Positions 42,301-54,768 of a stretch of 64,000 nucleotides of DNA are shown here, in pieces. The first letter of the stretch is position 1; each line of letters begins with the position of its first letter. Position numbers and translations under genes: made by a program. The stretch lies in assembly GCF_028502605.1 (NCBI RefSeq), contig NC_079234.1:4712001-4776000 (forward strand), read 5' to 3'. This DNA comes from Trichoderma breve. Taxonomy: Eukaryota > Ascomycota > Sordariomycetes > Hypocreales > Hypocreaceae. The notes beneath the pieces are model-generated. The model searched no databases. It was not told where the DNA came from and was given only the letters and a program-made list of their open reading frames with translations.

Positions 42301-43764
42301 CGCTTGGCATCCCCGCGATCTTTATCTTTCCAAACCTTTTCGGCCCCGCCTCTGGCACGGATCCGATACGAAGAGCTTTTCAAACAAGCAATTGAATCAC
42401 AATAGTCGAGACCAAATGCTGCGTCCGGGCTGTCAATTGAACAGGGACGAGCCAGACAGAGGGTTCAGAGTTGCGCTGTTTGCAGACAGCATGTGACAAT
42501 CAAGTTCTGTCTCAAAAGGCTGTGCTGCGACAATACGAGTACTTACGTGTGCTGTAGGCTGTGCTGCAGCACTGTGCATAAGACGAAACCGACATGGAAA
42601 TTGATACAAGGGAAAAACGGGGTGGCCCTATTTCATTTCGTGATTTCTTCTGTGCTCTCTTTTCTATTTGGGCCAGGCTTAACTCAACATACTAAACACG
42701 ATGAAATTTGCTCGACGTTAGCTTATGAGAGGCTCTATTGATGTGACCGTATTCAGCGCCCCCAGCTTACCATTACCCATCCACAACTAAAATTATCCCT
42801 ACGCGGCACGACCTCTCACAGGGCAGATACTTGCCTCGCACGTCGCGCTCTGTACTTGTACACGGCTAGGGCTGTGGCGATGCACTCAGTTGGCACCCCC
42901 GTTTCTCCATAGATGATCTTTTGGCTCTTATCTCTCAAACGTGGGTGGATTGATTCGCCAGGGGGTCTGAGGGATAGTGGCGCCTCCCCCCTGTAGCGCT
43001 CCCTCTGCTCTGTGCCAGGGCCCTGCGAAACCCCCTGAAGCATCCAGCCAGACAAGAGCACTAGAGCTGATATATCGGTTCTTGTACCTGGACCGCGCCG
43101 GCTGCCGTGGTTGGACGCCCCGTACCTGTACTTTGCGCCAGCAACGGCGCTCAGCACGCAGGAATTGGGGCCAATTTCCAGGACAAGCGTCGGATTGATT
43201 TTAATTGCCTCGATGTGATGTGCCGTCTGGCTGGCTGTGTTGTGCTCGTAGTAGTATTGGATTTTCTCTCTAGTCCCCTATTTGACATCCCCCTTCCCTC
43301 TCACGACGCCATTATTTTCTGTCTCTTCTCTTTCTTCTCCCCGAGCACACCATCCCTACTTTCGTGCAACTCGTATTTTTTCCTTCTCTCTTTATATTGA
43401 CTTCTCCTCGTGTCTTGACCGAAAGCGCCGGTACCTTTAGCTCTCACTGCACTGTTGGCTGCTTGCGCAAGACCATTCTTTTTCCGGGCGGTCCCTGTTT
43501 TTCCCTTTCTTGATACGAGCTCTCGCTTTATTGCATATTGGACGCCCCTCACACTCTTTTTTCTTCCCACCTTGGTTTGCGGCCCCCCTTGTCGCCTTCT
43601 TGAGGCTACGTACCCTGCCTGCTAAAAAAAGGACTGCCTGTCTGTCCGTCCGTTCGTTCGTTTGCGCGTCTCCCCTAAACCTCAAAAGCAAACCTGCGAG
43701 CATTGCCTTCGCAACCATCTTCATCTTTTGATACACGCTGCGAATTGCATCAGCTGCCGCCGCC
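39302..43764. other. 4.5-kb divergent intergenic region of the Galf pair
   Basis: Lies between the divergent mutase and transporter genes and must hold both promoters. CT-rich stretches at about 43320-43420 precede the transporter. It also contains many GTAC words (e.g. ACTCCGTAC near 40739 and 41418). I see no supportable gene; the ORFs (40-130 codons) lack recognisable features. Confidence 0.55.
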
Positions 43765-45202
43765 ATGTCTGCTGAAGAGAAAACCAGAGTCTCGGGCGAC
43801 ATCACTCGCTCCGAGCCAGTCTTGCCCACTGTCAATCCTGCGGCCGACAAGCCCGCTCCCGCAAAGGCTTCTCTACACCCCGTCTTCTACGTTGTGTGAG
43901 TTTGGACTCGTCGAGAGCGAATATGATGGATTCCTTTGGCTAATGCGCGCGCAGCACATGGATTGGCTTCAGTTCTTCCGTCATCCTGTTCAACAAATGG
44001 CTCCTGGACACGCTCAACTTCCGTATGTTGCTCCCTCTCTGGCCCCCCAGTTCAATTCGTGATGGCGTGTACTGATGCCCCTGATGCCAGGCTATCCCGT
44101 CATTCTCACGACTTACCACCTCACCTTTGCTACCGTCGTTACCCAGGTCATGGCCCGCTGGACGACTATGCTCGATGGCCGAAAGACGGTTAAGATGACG
44201 GGCCGCGTATACTTGCGAGCCGTTGTGCCTATTGGTGTCTTCTTCAGCTTGAGTTTGATCTGCGGTAACCTGACCTACCTCTACCTCTCGGTCGCCTTCA
44301 TCCAGATGCTCAAGGCTACCACGCCCGTTGCTGTCCTGATCTCCGGCTGGGCCCTGGGCGTGTCTCAGCCAAACCTGAAGCAGTTCCTCAATGTCTCGGC
44401 CATCGTTGTCGGTGTCATCATTGCGTCGATGGGCGAAATCCACTTCGTCGTTATTGGTGTCGCCTACCAGATCGCCGGTGTCATTTTTGAGGCTCTCCGA
44501 CTCACCATGGTCCAGAGACTGCTGAGCTCTGCTGACTTCAAGATGGACCCCCTGGTGTCTCTGTACTACTTCGCTCCCATCTGTGCCGTGATGAACGGTG
44601 TGGTTGCTTTGATCTGGGAGGTTCCCAAGGTCTCCATGGTTGAAGTGTACAACGTCGGCTTCTTCACCTTCTTCCTCAACGGTCTTTGCGCTTTCATGCT
44701 CAACGTCTCCGTCGTTTTCTTGGTATGTCACTCTTAATCAGTCGTCTACACCGCATCGAGGTATTCAAACGTCAGATTTGCTAACCTGGTCCTTTCTACA
44801 CAGATTGGCAAGACCTCTGCTGTCGTCCTCACCCTCTGCGGTGTTCTCAAGGACATCATGCTTGTCGTTGCCTCCATGATGATCTGGGGCACCCAGGTGA
44901 CTGCTCTTCAGTTCTTTGGCTACTCCATCGCCCTCGGTGGCATGGTTTACTACAAGCTTGGCTTTGAGGCTCTCAAGGGCTACGCTGGTGAGGCCGGCCG
45001 CCAGTGGGCCGAGTTTGGTGCTCGCAAGCCTATCCTCCGCAAGCTGTCCATCATTGTAATGGCTGTGCTCTTCATCTTCGTCGTCTTTGGTGGCCTGGCT
45101 CCCACCTACGCCCCCGAGTACGACCCCTCCAAGCTCGCCTCTGAAGTTACCAACCACTTCAAGGGCAATGCTGCTGCCGCCGCCGCCGCGGGAGCTGAGT
45201 AG
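43765..45202 (+). CDS. DMT/TPT-family transporter, probable UDP-Galf carrier
   Basis: A multi-pass carrier of the triose-phosphate/nucleotide-sugar translocator family (drug/metabolite transporter fold), expected in the Golgi membrane. Four exons: 43765-43895, 43955-44022, 44091-44722 and 44804-45202. The introns are 59, 68 and 81 nt, all in phase, and the product is 409 aa. The ATG sits in strong context (GCCGCCATGTC). After a hydrophilic N-terminus come about ten hydrophobic segments, with family-typical blocks: SSVILFNKWLLD, YPVILTTYHLTFA, FIQMLKATTPVAVL, FEALRLTMVQRLL and IGKTSAVVLTLCGVLKD. The tail is poly-alanine (GNAAAAAAAGAE). The family alone does not fix the substrate. Proximity to the mutase does suggest UDP-galactofuranose, because in Aspergillus the Galf transporter gene (ugtA/glfB) is a neighbour of the mutase gene. 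Other sugar phosphates remain possible. Confidence 0.88.
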
Positions 45203-46055
45203 ACGTCACATGAATGAAACCATGGCTTCTTTTAGGGCCAACTGTAAAACGAAGTACGATTGCGTCAACGGCGTTGTTTGGTTGGAAGGACAGACAATCT
45301 AAAAGGTCAATCTTCTGTTTCTTGTGAGTGACGGGCCCTGAGGAGGTCCCGGCGCTTTGTTTCATTCTTCGCCAAAACCAGCAAACAAAACAGGAGCCCC
45401 CCCTAACTTGGAGACAAAGAGGGGGGCTTAAGCATTCTTTGGCTGTTGAGACCTGTTATTTTTTTTTATTGGTGTATAATTATAGAGCGTCGAGCGGCAC
45501 TCCAGGTCGATGCTGCTCGAAATCAAGTTTGTTTTGCGCCAAGGTCTAATCTGATGTACTTTAGACGGCGTGAGAGACGAGTTCATAGAGAGATGTAGAG
45601 ATGAAATCACTACAAAACTTTTTAATATTTCTAAATTGAGAATCAATCAATTCAGTAACTGCATGAACACTTGTGACTGGTTTGGCTTCCTTCCATACAC
45701 ACTGCGCGCGAGGTAAAAACGGCACTGGTCATGGTCATTTAAGGATGCAGAAAAAATCAATTGGTGTAGCTACAAGCCAAACGGTCTATCTTTCTCTCCT
45801 CCTTCGTGCCATTCATGAGCAGTGTCGGTTGGACACTGGCGTAATCGTGTTTCCCTCGAGTTCATTTTGTTTTGTCGCTGTTGAGTCCCACGTCACTGGC
45901 AACGAGACATTCACGTAGTAAAGAAATAATTGTGAATAATTGATAATGAACTTCATATTGAGCCCATGAACCGACCGTGGTTCCTTAAAAGTACCAATCG
46001 ATGCTCTTTACATCCCGCCAACTCCCAAACCGTGATGGAGAAAACGATTTTTAAT
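45203..46055. other. Convergent 3' flanks
   Basis: 853 bases between the ends of the transporter gene (+) and the eL27 gene (-). AT-rich and non-coding; nothing else seen. Confidence 0.6.
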
Positions 46056-46849
46056 TTAGAATCCTAGAAACGACACCGTTAGTTCTTGAAACACTGCTTG
46101 GATTCTCTCTCCGCATCTCCATTTTGCCCATTTGGGGTAAAGGGGATGAATCGAGAGGGAACCGAATTGGGACGGGAAAAAACATACTCAGAGGGGTGAA
46201 GAACCATCGGTTCTTGCCGCTGGTGTATCGCTCCTCCAGAACCTTCTTGACAGTCTTCTTGGCATCCTCCCGCTGGCTGACCTCCTTGAAGGTGTCTGCG
46301 GAGATGGTTCCCTTGATGCCCTCGAGCTCAAGGGTGTATCGGGTGGGCATCAGGTGGTTGTAGTTGATGACCTTGATGAAGGGCTTGACCTTGCTGCGCT
46401 TCTCCTGTCGGGTCTTGGACATGCGGCGGGTGATCTTTGAGGGGTAGCGCTCGATGCCGGCAACGATGGCGTGGCCGAAGGGGTGAGGCTTGTTGCCGTT
46501 GTCGACGGGCTGGATGATGACGACCTGAAAAAGAATGAGTGTCAGCACTTCTGTATGGAATTGTGAAATTTGCAATTCGCGAAAACGTAGATGAAAAAAT
46601 TCCACAGCGCTCGTTCTCAAATCAATCTCGTCCTCCTCTTTCCCTCTATACTCCTCCCTCTTCCCATACAATAACAACAAGCGAGCCGTCCAATATGGGA
46701 AGAGAAAAAAAAATATTATCGAAATTGTCGAGATGCAAATTTGAGAACTGAGCTGGGCGCGCGAGGAACTCGTAATTGTTTCGTACCTTCTTGCCGGCAT
46801 ATCGGCCTCGGGTGATGATGGCGACTCGGCCGACCTTGAGGAACTTCAT
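46056..46849 (-). CDS. rpl27: 60S ribosomal protein eL27
   Basis: A structural protein of the large cytosolic ribosomal subunit. Three exons on the - strand: 46849-46787 ([21 protein letters not shown]), 46524-46188 and 46063-46056. The product is 135 aa, the length expected for eL27. Intron 1 is 262 nt, intron 2 is 124 nt. The last exon is only 8 nt and supplies the end of the conserved C-terminus: ...WFFTPL from exon 2 plus Arg-Phe-stop after splicing at GTATGT...CTAAC...TTTCTAG. Without that splice the frame runs on for about 45 unrelated codons. Typical motifs are present ([32 protein letters not shown]). Codon use is strongly biased, as usual for ribosomal proteins. It is divergent from NCE101, 305 bases away. 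Confidence 0.97.
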
Positions 46850-47154
46850 TTTGTCCTGCCTGTGGGTGGTCGGTATGTGCTGGAGGAATAGGATTTCGTC
46901 GTCGTAGAACCGTGATCGGGAATTTGGTGCAAAATTTGGGGTTTGTGGGCTGACGATTTGGGGCAAGCGACTCGCAGGTGCTATATCACGTGGTGATTGC
47001 GCTTCCTTATCTGAGGTGGCCCGTGCACACAAAATTAGCCCCTCCCTATTCGCTCTCTAGTGTCCAGATGAATCTTTGGGATATGATAAAAAGAGCGTTA
47101 TACCCACTTTGAGCTCATCGGATTGCGGCAATAGAAGCAAATTCAGTTCCAAGC

Positions 47155-47387
47155 ATGCCTGCGCCGACTTATATCATTTCTCGGGTCGCCGACCCTATCT
47201 TTGCTGTCGTGATTGGATTATCGGCGGCGGCAACCAGGATCAACCGTGAAGAGAAGGCCAAGGGAAAGACGACCAATGAGACAATAGAGACTGGTCTACG
47301 GTATGAGACTGACACATGTGAAATTCTCAACGCTTCATGTGCGCTGATTTATTCTGTTATAGACGCATTGGGCTCTCAAAGAAATAG
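47155..47387 (+). CDS. nce101: NCE101-family small membrane protein
   Basis: A 56-aa protein of the NCE101 family, named in yeast for non-classical protein export; its biochemical role is still unclear. Two exons: 47155-47300 and 47363-47387. The 62-nt intron (donor GTATGA, acceptor TATAG) is in phase and completes the C-terminus GLRRIGLSKK. The N-terminal half (YIISRVADPIFAVVIGLSAA) is a hydrophobic membrane segment, followed by the family block AATRINREEKAKGK. Length and layout match the family. Reading through the intron adds unrelated residues, so the spliced form is preferred. It shares a 305-base divergent promoter region with the eL27 gene. Confidence 0.93.
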
Positions 47388-47593
47388 ATTTAATTGCCAT
47401 TTAAAGGCGTCGGTTCACGAAACGCCACCATTCCATGCTCTCTAGATACACAAAAACGCCATATTCGGGGTCAAAGCTGACCTTGGTTGGCTAAATTTCA
47501 TAATTCATCCGTCTTCTCCTGACATAAAAACTCAAGGAGGACCTCATGTACCCAGCTGGCTCTTTAAACAAACAAACAAAAAGGAAACATAAT

Positions 47594-48391
47594 TTACATC
47601 TCAAACGCGGGACCATACTCCTTCTTCATTGCTTCTCGAACCATCTGGCCGCAGAGTTTCGCCGTTGGGTTGACGCTGACGGCCAAAGCCTTTGCAATCT
47701 GGTTTCCATATCTGCCTCCGAGCGCCAAGTCTCTTGAGGCGGCTTCTTCAAATTCTATGCGGGACCAAGTGGCCTCCTCGCGGCTGTCGTCAATGTCCAA
47801 CTGGCGATCTGACAAGAGCTTGGCGGTTCTCAGGTAGATTGCCGCTCGTTGAGTGTGCGCCATGGACAGCGTCCGCGCAGCCTGTGAAGACATGGGAGTT
47901 GTTGGCGAGGGTGGAGTAAGCAGCCGGATTGCAGTTTCCATATCCTCAAGTGCATCCTTTGCCGCCTTTCTCTTCTCCGACTGCTCTGGCTGGGGAATCA
48001 GCGGCATGGGCATGGTCGATGTGTAGTTGAGCAGCATGCAATCTCCATACAGCCGCCGCATGATTTGCGCTCGGTTGTTTCTGGCGCTAGCATAGAGAGG
48101 ATAATCTGAAATGAGATTGCTAAAGTCTGACACACAGCTTTTGTAGCTCTCAATAGCCTTGTCGGCGTCGTCTTCGCTCTGGAAGCTGCTGAGCTGCATC
48201 TCGATGGCTTGAAGAGTGCGGATGATGGTGCGCTCTCTCTCCACCACTCTTTCATACACGCTGTGATCGACGATTTGAGGATCACGGGGCAGCGCAGGGT
48301 CAATCACGACGCCTGCGGCCGGGTTGGACTCGGGGTCCTTGATCTTCTCGAGCACGTTGATGTCGTGCCGGCTCAGCGATACTGTCGTCAT
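47594..48391 (-). CDS. TTC36-like tetratricopeptide-repeat protein
   Basis: A 265-aa single-exon TPR protein resembling TTC36 (tetratricopeptide repeat protein 36). I start at the ATG at 48391 (MTTVSLSRHD); the frame is open upstream but has no better start. The N-terminal block (NVLEKIKDPESNPAAGVVID) matches the family's opening. A TPR unit with ASARNNRAQIMRRLYGD follows (about residues 105-121), then an inserted Pro/Ser/Thr-rich loop. A second helical unit (AHTQRAAIYLRTAKLL) leads to the C-terminal signature GRYGNQIAKALAVSVNPTAK and LCGQMVREA. TPRs are protein-binding scaffolds, so no enzyme activity is expected. It is divergent from the HPPD gene, with 1018 bases between start codons. That matters because mammalian TTC36 is reported to bind and stabilise HPD. 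The family match is from pattern recognition, not a search. Confidence 0.85.
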   Translation of the reverse strand: MTTVSLSRHDINVLEKIKDPESNPAAGVVIDPALPRDPQIVDHSVYERVVERERTIIRTLQAIEMQLSSFQSEDDADKAIESYKSCVSDFSNLISDYPLYASARNNRAQIMRRLYGDCMLLNYTSTMPMPLIPQPEQSEKRKAAKDALEDMETAIRLLTPPSPTTPMSSQAARTLSMAHTQRAAIYLRTAKLLSDRQLDIDDSREEATWSRIEFEEAASRDLALGGRYGNQIAKALAVSVNPTAKLCGQMVREAMKKEYGPAFEM

Positions 48392-48782
48392 TTTGGCGGT
48401 GTTGTTGTTGTTTGTGGTAGACAAGTGGAGATGACAATGCAAGTTGATATCAATTATCAAAGGGTACTTGTGAAAGTTTTACAATGATGAGATGGTTTGA
48501 GCAACTGTCAAATGGATATGGAAGAAGCAAGAATTCATATGGAATCTGGACAGCCTATCCGGTGTCTGAGATTACCTCGAGTAGCCGCGTCAAGTGACTG
48601 GCTCTTCCGCTCGACTAAAAGTTTACGACCAGGCCCTTCGGCATAGCGGAGCTTATCAGCATCAAAGTCACACCGCAGCGGAACTTTTCTCCTATCAGAC
48701 GATCGATCTACTAAGCTCAACCGCCAGATTCAAGAGAGTCTCGGGCGCCCGCATGCGTCATCCCCAGCCAATTCGGTGGCAA

Positions 48783-48796
48783 CGGAACTTAAGCCG
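48783..48796. promoter_or_regulatory. Candidate Zn2Cys6 site, CGG-N8-CCG
   Basis: CGGAACTTAAGCCG: inverted CGG triplets flanking an 8-base spacer that contains the palindrome CTTAAG. This is the form bound by many fungal Zn2Cys6 dimers. Tyrosine-catabolism genes in Aspergillus are controlled by a factor of that class (HmgR), but this spacing is not a proven HmgR site. Confidence 0.3.
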
Positions 48797-48847
48797 GGCT
48801 CTGGTGGGGCGGCCATTGTCGGCTCTCCTCGGCTGGCACCGCCAGAG

Positions 48848-48860
48848 CGGCATCATTCCG
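48848..48860. promoter_or_regulatory. Candidate Zn2Cys6 site, CGG-N7-CCG
   Basis: CGGCATCATTCCG: a second inverted CGG pair about 50 bases from the first, with a 7-base spacer. Such pairs also occur by chance in GC-rich DNA. Confidence 0.22.
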
Positions 48861-49403
48861 CACGGCACTCAGCGTCTCTGTATCCCGGCGCTACGGCCGT
48901 CGACGCTGCAAAAAAGGAGCTTCAAGGGCGCATTGGACGATCGCGGCTTGGCCCCCGCATGGCACAGCAGCCAGTGAGAGTGCTTGCTTATGGGAGATTG
49001 CAATGGGATCGGAGCTAGCGGAAGGATAAAGGAATAGCCCTACGAACCAACGTAAGCCGCCTCTCAAACCTTGGAGCAAAGGGGCGGAGAGAGAGCCTTG
49101 GGCCGCTTGAATCCATGGGTTTGCTCGGCGTGCGGGAGCTTTCCGATGGCTCAGAAGTAACTTTGGAAACAGTCTCGCCAGATTCATATATCAGTGGTGT
49201 TGCCCTCTTTGGGCCACACAGATCTGTTATTGGACACTCAACCCGAGCCCTGATATCTGATATATATCAAACAGCCCAGCACACCATTCCAAAAACTTTA
49301 AGACCCTCGAGTCTACATCAACAACTCTTACATCTTGAATAAACTGCTTCAAAGCATATACACAAACCGGTTTCCCCCAGTTTCACCCCCAAATACCTTC
49401 TGA

Positions 49404-50654
<1,251 letters not shown>

Positions 50655-51126
50655 TTTTTGTAATACCCACCTAAAAGAAACGGCGTGAAAGAGAAGCCGC
50701 CGATCTATGAATTTTTCTACATGTCTTACTACACAGCTTCGGGAGTTTGTTTACTGGGCATCCAAGATGATGCAAATGGGAGCATTCAGGTAGTTTGCAG
50801 CCACGATTACGAATCATGCTGAAATGAAATTTGAATATATTTCAAAAAAGCTTACTGGCTTTTCCATCGTGATATCTTGTACATCTTCCCCCTTTTCATC
50901 ATGTTTTGAATGACACTACCTTGAGTAGGCAGCTGGAATGGTATCTCCCCATCAGTAGGGTTCCAACCGTAATGCTCCGTAAAATGCTCATATCTAAACG
51001 CCCTAAACAAAAACAAAAGAGAGAGACGATATCTTTGCAAGAAAAAAAAAGTAAACATCCCTCATGGCGCTTCTTGCAGTAAAAAAAAAATCCAGCCTCG
51101 TGATGCCACCCACAAGTTCCAAGCAC
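50655..51126. other. Convergent 3' flanks
   Basis: 472 bases between the ends of the HPPD gene (+) and the ssl1 gene (-). Nothing else seen. Confidence 0.6.
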
Positions 51127-52637
51127 CTATCCGTCTATAGCCATGACTCCGCCATTCGTATACCCATTCCCATTTGCCTCAACAGGCGGCACCCCATCAG
51201 GGGCCGGAGCAGCTTGAGATTGACTCTGGCATCCAGGGCAGTTGTGTATCACCATATGAGCAACGACGTCGCAGTCGATGCAGAAATGATTGCTGCACAC
51301 TTGACACTTGTATCTCCCGCTTTCGCTCACACCCTTTGCAGGCGCTTTTGGTGGCGCTTCGTCTTTGCCCTTTTCTTTGTTTGGCTTGGGAGGTTCGGGG
51401 AAGGGACACTGGCAGGAGAAGCAAGCTGTTGATCGCGTGGCTTCGGCCCAAGGGACTTCGACCCAGTTCCGCAAGGGGAAAAGGTGGTGATAAGAACGAG
51501 CAAGATGTGTTGATAGAATGAGCGTCAGGCCACAAGCGGGGCACTCCGAAGGCAACCTGCACACCTTGACGCCGCATCGGGTGCAGAGATAACCCTCTCG
51601 ACAAGGTTTACTGTGGCAAGCGCAGTAGCTTGTAGTCCCACCAGGGGCAAGCGTCCGTGAGGGGAAGCCCATCATCAACAGACTAGATGTGCTTTGTTCC
51701 TTGGTCCGATTCACGGGGGGCGTAGTTATCGCCAGAAACAGATCCTTGAAATGTGTTTCATCCATGGCGACATTGTACTGTGAGTCGTCTCCAACATTTG
51801 TTCTGGAGCAGAGTTCCGCGCAGATGGCAACCTGAGCGGACAATCCGACCACAGATACCCGTATTCGTTCAGCGATGAGGTTGCTGATTGTGTCGTGAAT
51901 GTCACCGGGATCGCTCGAGAGCAGGGCGCCGTAGATGATGAGCACCTCTCGTGTGCCGTGGGAAGGAGCGTGGCTATCATCCAACATCAAGTTAGCATAT
52001 CGAGTATCAAAGTGGCGGGCGAATCAAATCTGAAGTAGAGAGCTGGCAGCACTCACAATAACGCTCCTCGACACATCTCCAACGCATTCTGCAAGCTCGG
52101 ATTCCCCTGAGGATCCTGCCCTTCCAACTCTCGCAGCCGCTCTAAATGCTCTGCAGGATTCCCTCCCATATCACTGACTCGAACCGCCACGCCATCCCTC
52201 ATGCCCACAATCGCTAGTTGCGAAATTGGGTTCTGCTCAAAGTACTCCCGCACGAACGCCGCTGCGTAGCTCAGCGTCAGTCGATATCGCGTCGGCAGCA
52301 GATCCTTTTCCGCCATGGCGAATGACATGTCCAGCACCAGCACCAGATGCCGTATGATGCCGCGCTGCAGAGGCGTCGTGTCGCGCAGCAGCCGTCGGCG
52401 TCGCTCAGCCTCGTAGCCCGCCAGGTTGAGCATGCCATCATCTTCCTCGGGGAGATCCGTCTCCCACGTTCGTCTAGACTGCTCCCATGCTTTAGATGCG
52501 TTGCCGCCGCGCTTCTTCTTGGATACTTTCGAGCCCTTGGTGCGAGCCGCGCTCGGGTCGCCGTCCGTCACGGTATGATCCATGATGTCGTCGTCGGACA
52601 TGTCGTCGGCGACGAACTCGCCATCGGAGTCAGCCAT
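51127..52637 (-). CDS. ssl1: TFIIH core subunit Ssl1 (p44)
   Basis: A subunit of general transcription and nucleotide-excision-repair factor TFIIH, where it binds and stimulates the XPD/Rad3 helicase. Two exons on the - strand: 52637-52057 and 51973-51127. The 83-nt intron (GTGAGT, CTAAC, GATAG) is in phase, joining CRGAL to FHAPSHGTREV. The product is 475 aa, close to yeast Ssl1. Acidic N-terminus with a basic patch (KVSKKKRGG), then a von Willebrand A fold from about residue 90 (HLVLVLDMSFAM, with part of the MIDAS-like motif; VLIIYGALLSSDPGDI). A C4 zinc finger follows (CACHSKPC, CTRCGVKVC, CPAC), then the C-terminal RING-like zinc domain (CFSCQC, YKCQVCSNHFCIDCD, HNCPGC). Cysteine spacing is complete, so the protein should be functional. 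Confidence 0.96.
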
Positions 52638-53445
52638 GGTAAATTGGGTTTTGCAATGAGGCGTAAATGGGAGATATTATGCTTGAATAGTAAAATAAGA
52701 TTTTGAGCAAGAAAAATAAAAGTATGCGTGCAGTTGACAGAAAGGAAAAGGTGAATGACGTGCAGTTGGAGAGTTTAAGTGATGGAAATCGATAAGGCTG
52801 CTTTAGCTGGAAACTTATCTCAGCCTCGTTAGTGCTCCTAGTTCTCCACCAAAGCACACCGGCCTATCAGATTCACGCTGTATTTCACACTGAGATAGAT
52901 GAACGACACAATGTCATACAAAATAAAAAAAATCGACTTTCAATTATTACTCACTCACTCCCCCGGGGTATACTACAAAGTCATATCTAAACCACTGTAC
53001 AGGCTATCGGGCCTTGAAGCCCGCCTAGCGAGTAACATAGAAACCAGAACATATGTTTTTCTCCCACAATCTTTCTCCAACTCACCAGATGCCTTCCAGC
53101 CAAAGTGACACCAGTACGCAAAACATTATTACCAAAGAAGCCCAAGCCCTCTCATGGAGAGCTGAACAAAGAAAAAGCAGATAAACATAAACAACTTTAG
53201 CTCCAACATAATGCGGCTGGTCACTCAGTCTCCCCGCCCTCCTCCAACCAAAAAGGAAATTCCATCACTGCTGGCATATTTCAGCCAGTTCCATATGTGC
53301 TGCGTGAGCGCGTCGTTCGACTCGTAATCAACTCGTCGGGGGAAACGTATATATATGAAATGCAGAAGTTAACAAAAGAGTGAAGCCGTCAATGCTGCCG
53401 CCTGTAAACGCCGAGGTTCGAAACCCGAAATGTTGCAAGATTATC
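52638..53445. other. Intergenic: ssl1 promoter and chs7 3' flank
   Basis: 808 bases between two - strand genes. AT-rich, no coding potential seen. Confidence 0.6.
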
Positions 53446-54768
53446 TTAGTTGTATGGTTGAGAGTTGTAGGACTGGGAGTGCGAGTGATTGTTGGAGTTG
53501 TAGCCTTGCGAGGCAAAGCCTTGGTTCGAATAGCTCTGGTTGGCGTATCCCGTGTTGGCATAGGCTGCACTGGTAGCAGTATAGCCTGGAGAGGTGTAAG
53601 ACTCTGTTGCTGGCATGGGCCAGTCGTCCTCGGTGATGCTTGACCAGAAGACCCAGACCATGCCGACGGCCAGAAGCGTGAAGAACGTCTCGAAAAGGGC
53701 TCCGTCAATCTTGCCGTTGGTCCCATCGCAAATGTACTTGCTGATGACGTAGTTGAAAACCTGACCGATGGCAAAGAGGAGGGCGGCGGCAGTCAAATAG
53801 ATCATCGGGCGGAGCTCTCCCAGGATTCGAAGGACCAGAATGGTTTCGAGGACGAAAAATGCAACGAGGAACAGCAGAGGGATAAGCTGGTATAACACAT
53901 AGAGGGCAATGTTGCGGTTCGGGAGTTGATAGCTACTGTCCCAGAATCCGGTCCAGCTGAATCCCGTGTCGAGAGCAATGTAGCCAGTTCCAACGAGGAG
54001 GGCACCGGCAGAGCCAAATAGCAGGGCCAAAGATAACGGGGTGCCGTCATCGAGCAGCTGAAATCCAACAACAGCGTTGAGCATGAGGATCCATGTGGTC
54101 GCGATGATGGCGCCAATGTGAATGCCACTAAAAGCCTATATCACGGATGTTAACAGATTATGAACGAGAACCTTGACAGCAGGGGTGACGAAATGGGATG
54201 GCTGGTAAACGTACCACTCGTACGGTTTTGCCGAGAGGGATTTCGCCAACTGAAAAAATTTCGCAGATGCTGATGAGAATATAGCCAAGAAGGAACAGTT
54301 GAATTTCGCTGTCACGCCAATGTTAGTTCTGTTATCCGAGGTGTATGCACGGTAGTACATACCGACGGCCCACGGCAGCCTTTTTCCTGTCCGATTTTAT
54401 GATGAGGAACGATGCCATGGCAATACCGATGCCACATAGGATGATTGATCCAACGTTACCCAAATGCCGGCCGCCGCTCAGCGAGATTCCGGTGAGCGCA
54501 CATCCTCCCCAGGGGCCGGTTTGGTTCTTGAATTCTTCGGATAGCAACTGTGGTTGACGGCTGGTTAGCTTCCATCCCTGAAATCGATGCTGTCTCTTGT
54601 CGTCTCTTTCTGTCCATTCTCATATCCCCAAACAGCACTTACGTTGCAGACCGGCAGGGTCGAATCTTTGCAGAAGTCCTGTTTACACACTTGATCAGCC
54701 AGCTACACCAAAAGCGCAGAGATTGGACGACGGCGTACGTTAAAGTTGCCAAAGGCTGTGGACCCCAT
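53446..54768 (-). CDS. chs7: Chitin synthase export chaperone Chs7
   Basis: An ER membrane chaperone that lets class IV chitin synthase (Chs3 type) leave the ER. Five exons on the - strand: 54768-54739 (MGSTAFGNFN), 54678-54643 (DFCKDSTLPVCN), 54547-54363, 54308-54215 and 54135-53446. The introns are 60, 95, 54 and 79 nt, all phases agree, and the product is 344 aa, the usual length. The first two exons (30 and 36 nt) encode the family's conserved lumenal start with two cysteines. About seven hydrophobic segments follow, with family blocks GWxGC-like GPWGGCALTGISL, HIGAIIATTWILMLNAVVGF, GSAGALLVGTGYIALDTG and FNYVISKYICDGTNG. The last 55 residues are rich in Tyr/Ser/Gln/Asn with repeated GYANQ/SNQGF units. 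This reading depends on hand-placed splices, but every junction preserves the known family sequence. Confidence 0.95.

Noticed and set aside
43940..44731. 263-codon - frame
   Set aside because: Antisense shadow of the transporter exons; hydrophilic composition mirrors the membrane segments.
53414..53425. GGTTCGAAACCC, like a tRNA B box
   Set aside because: The flanks do not form a T arm or cloverleaf; it lies just past the chs7 stop codon.
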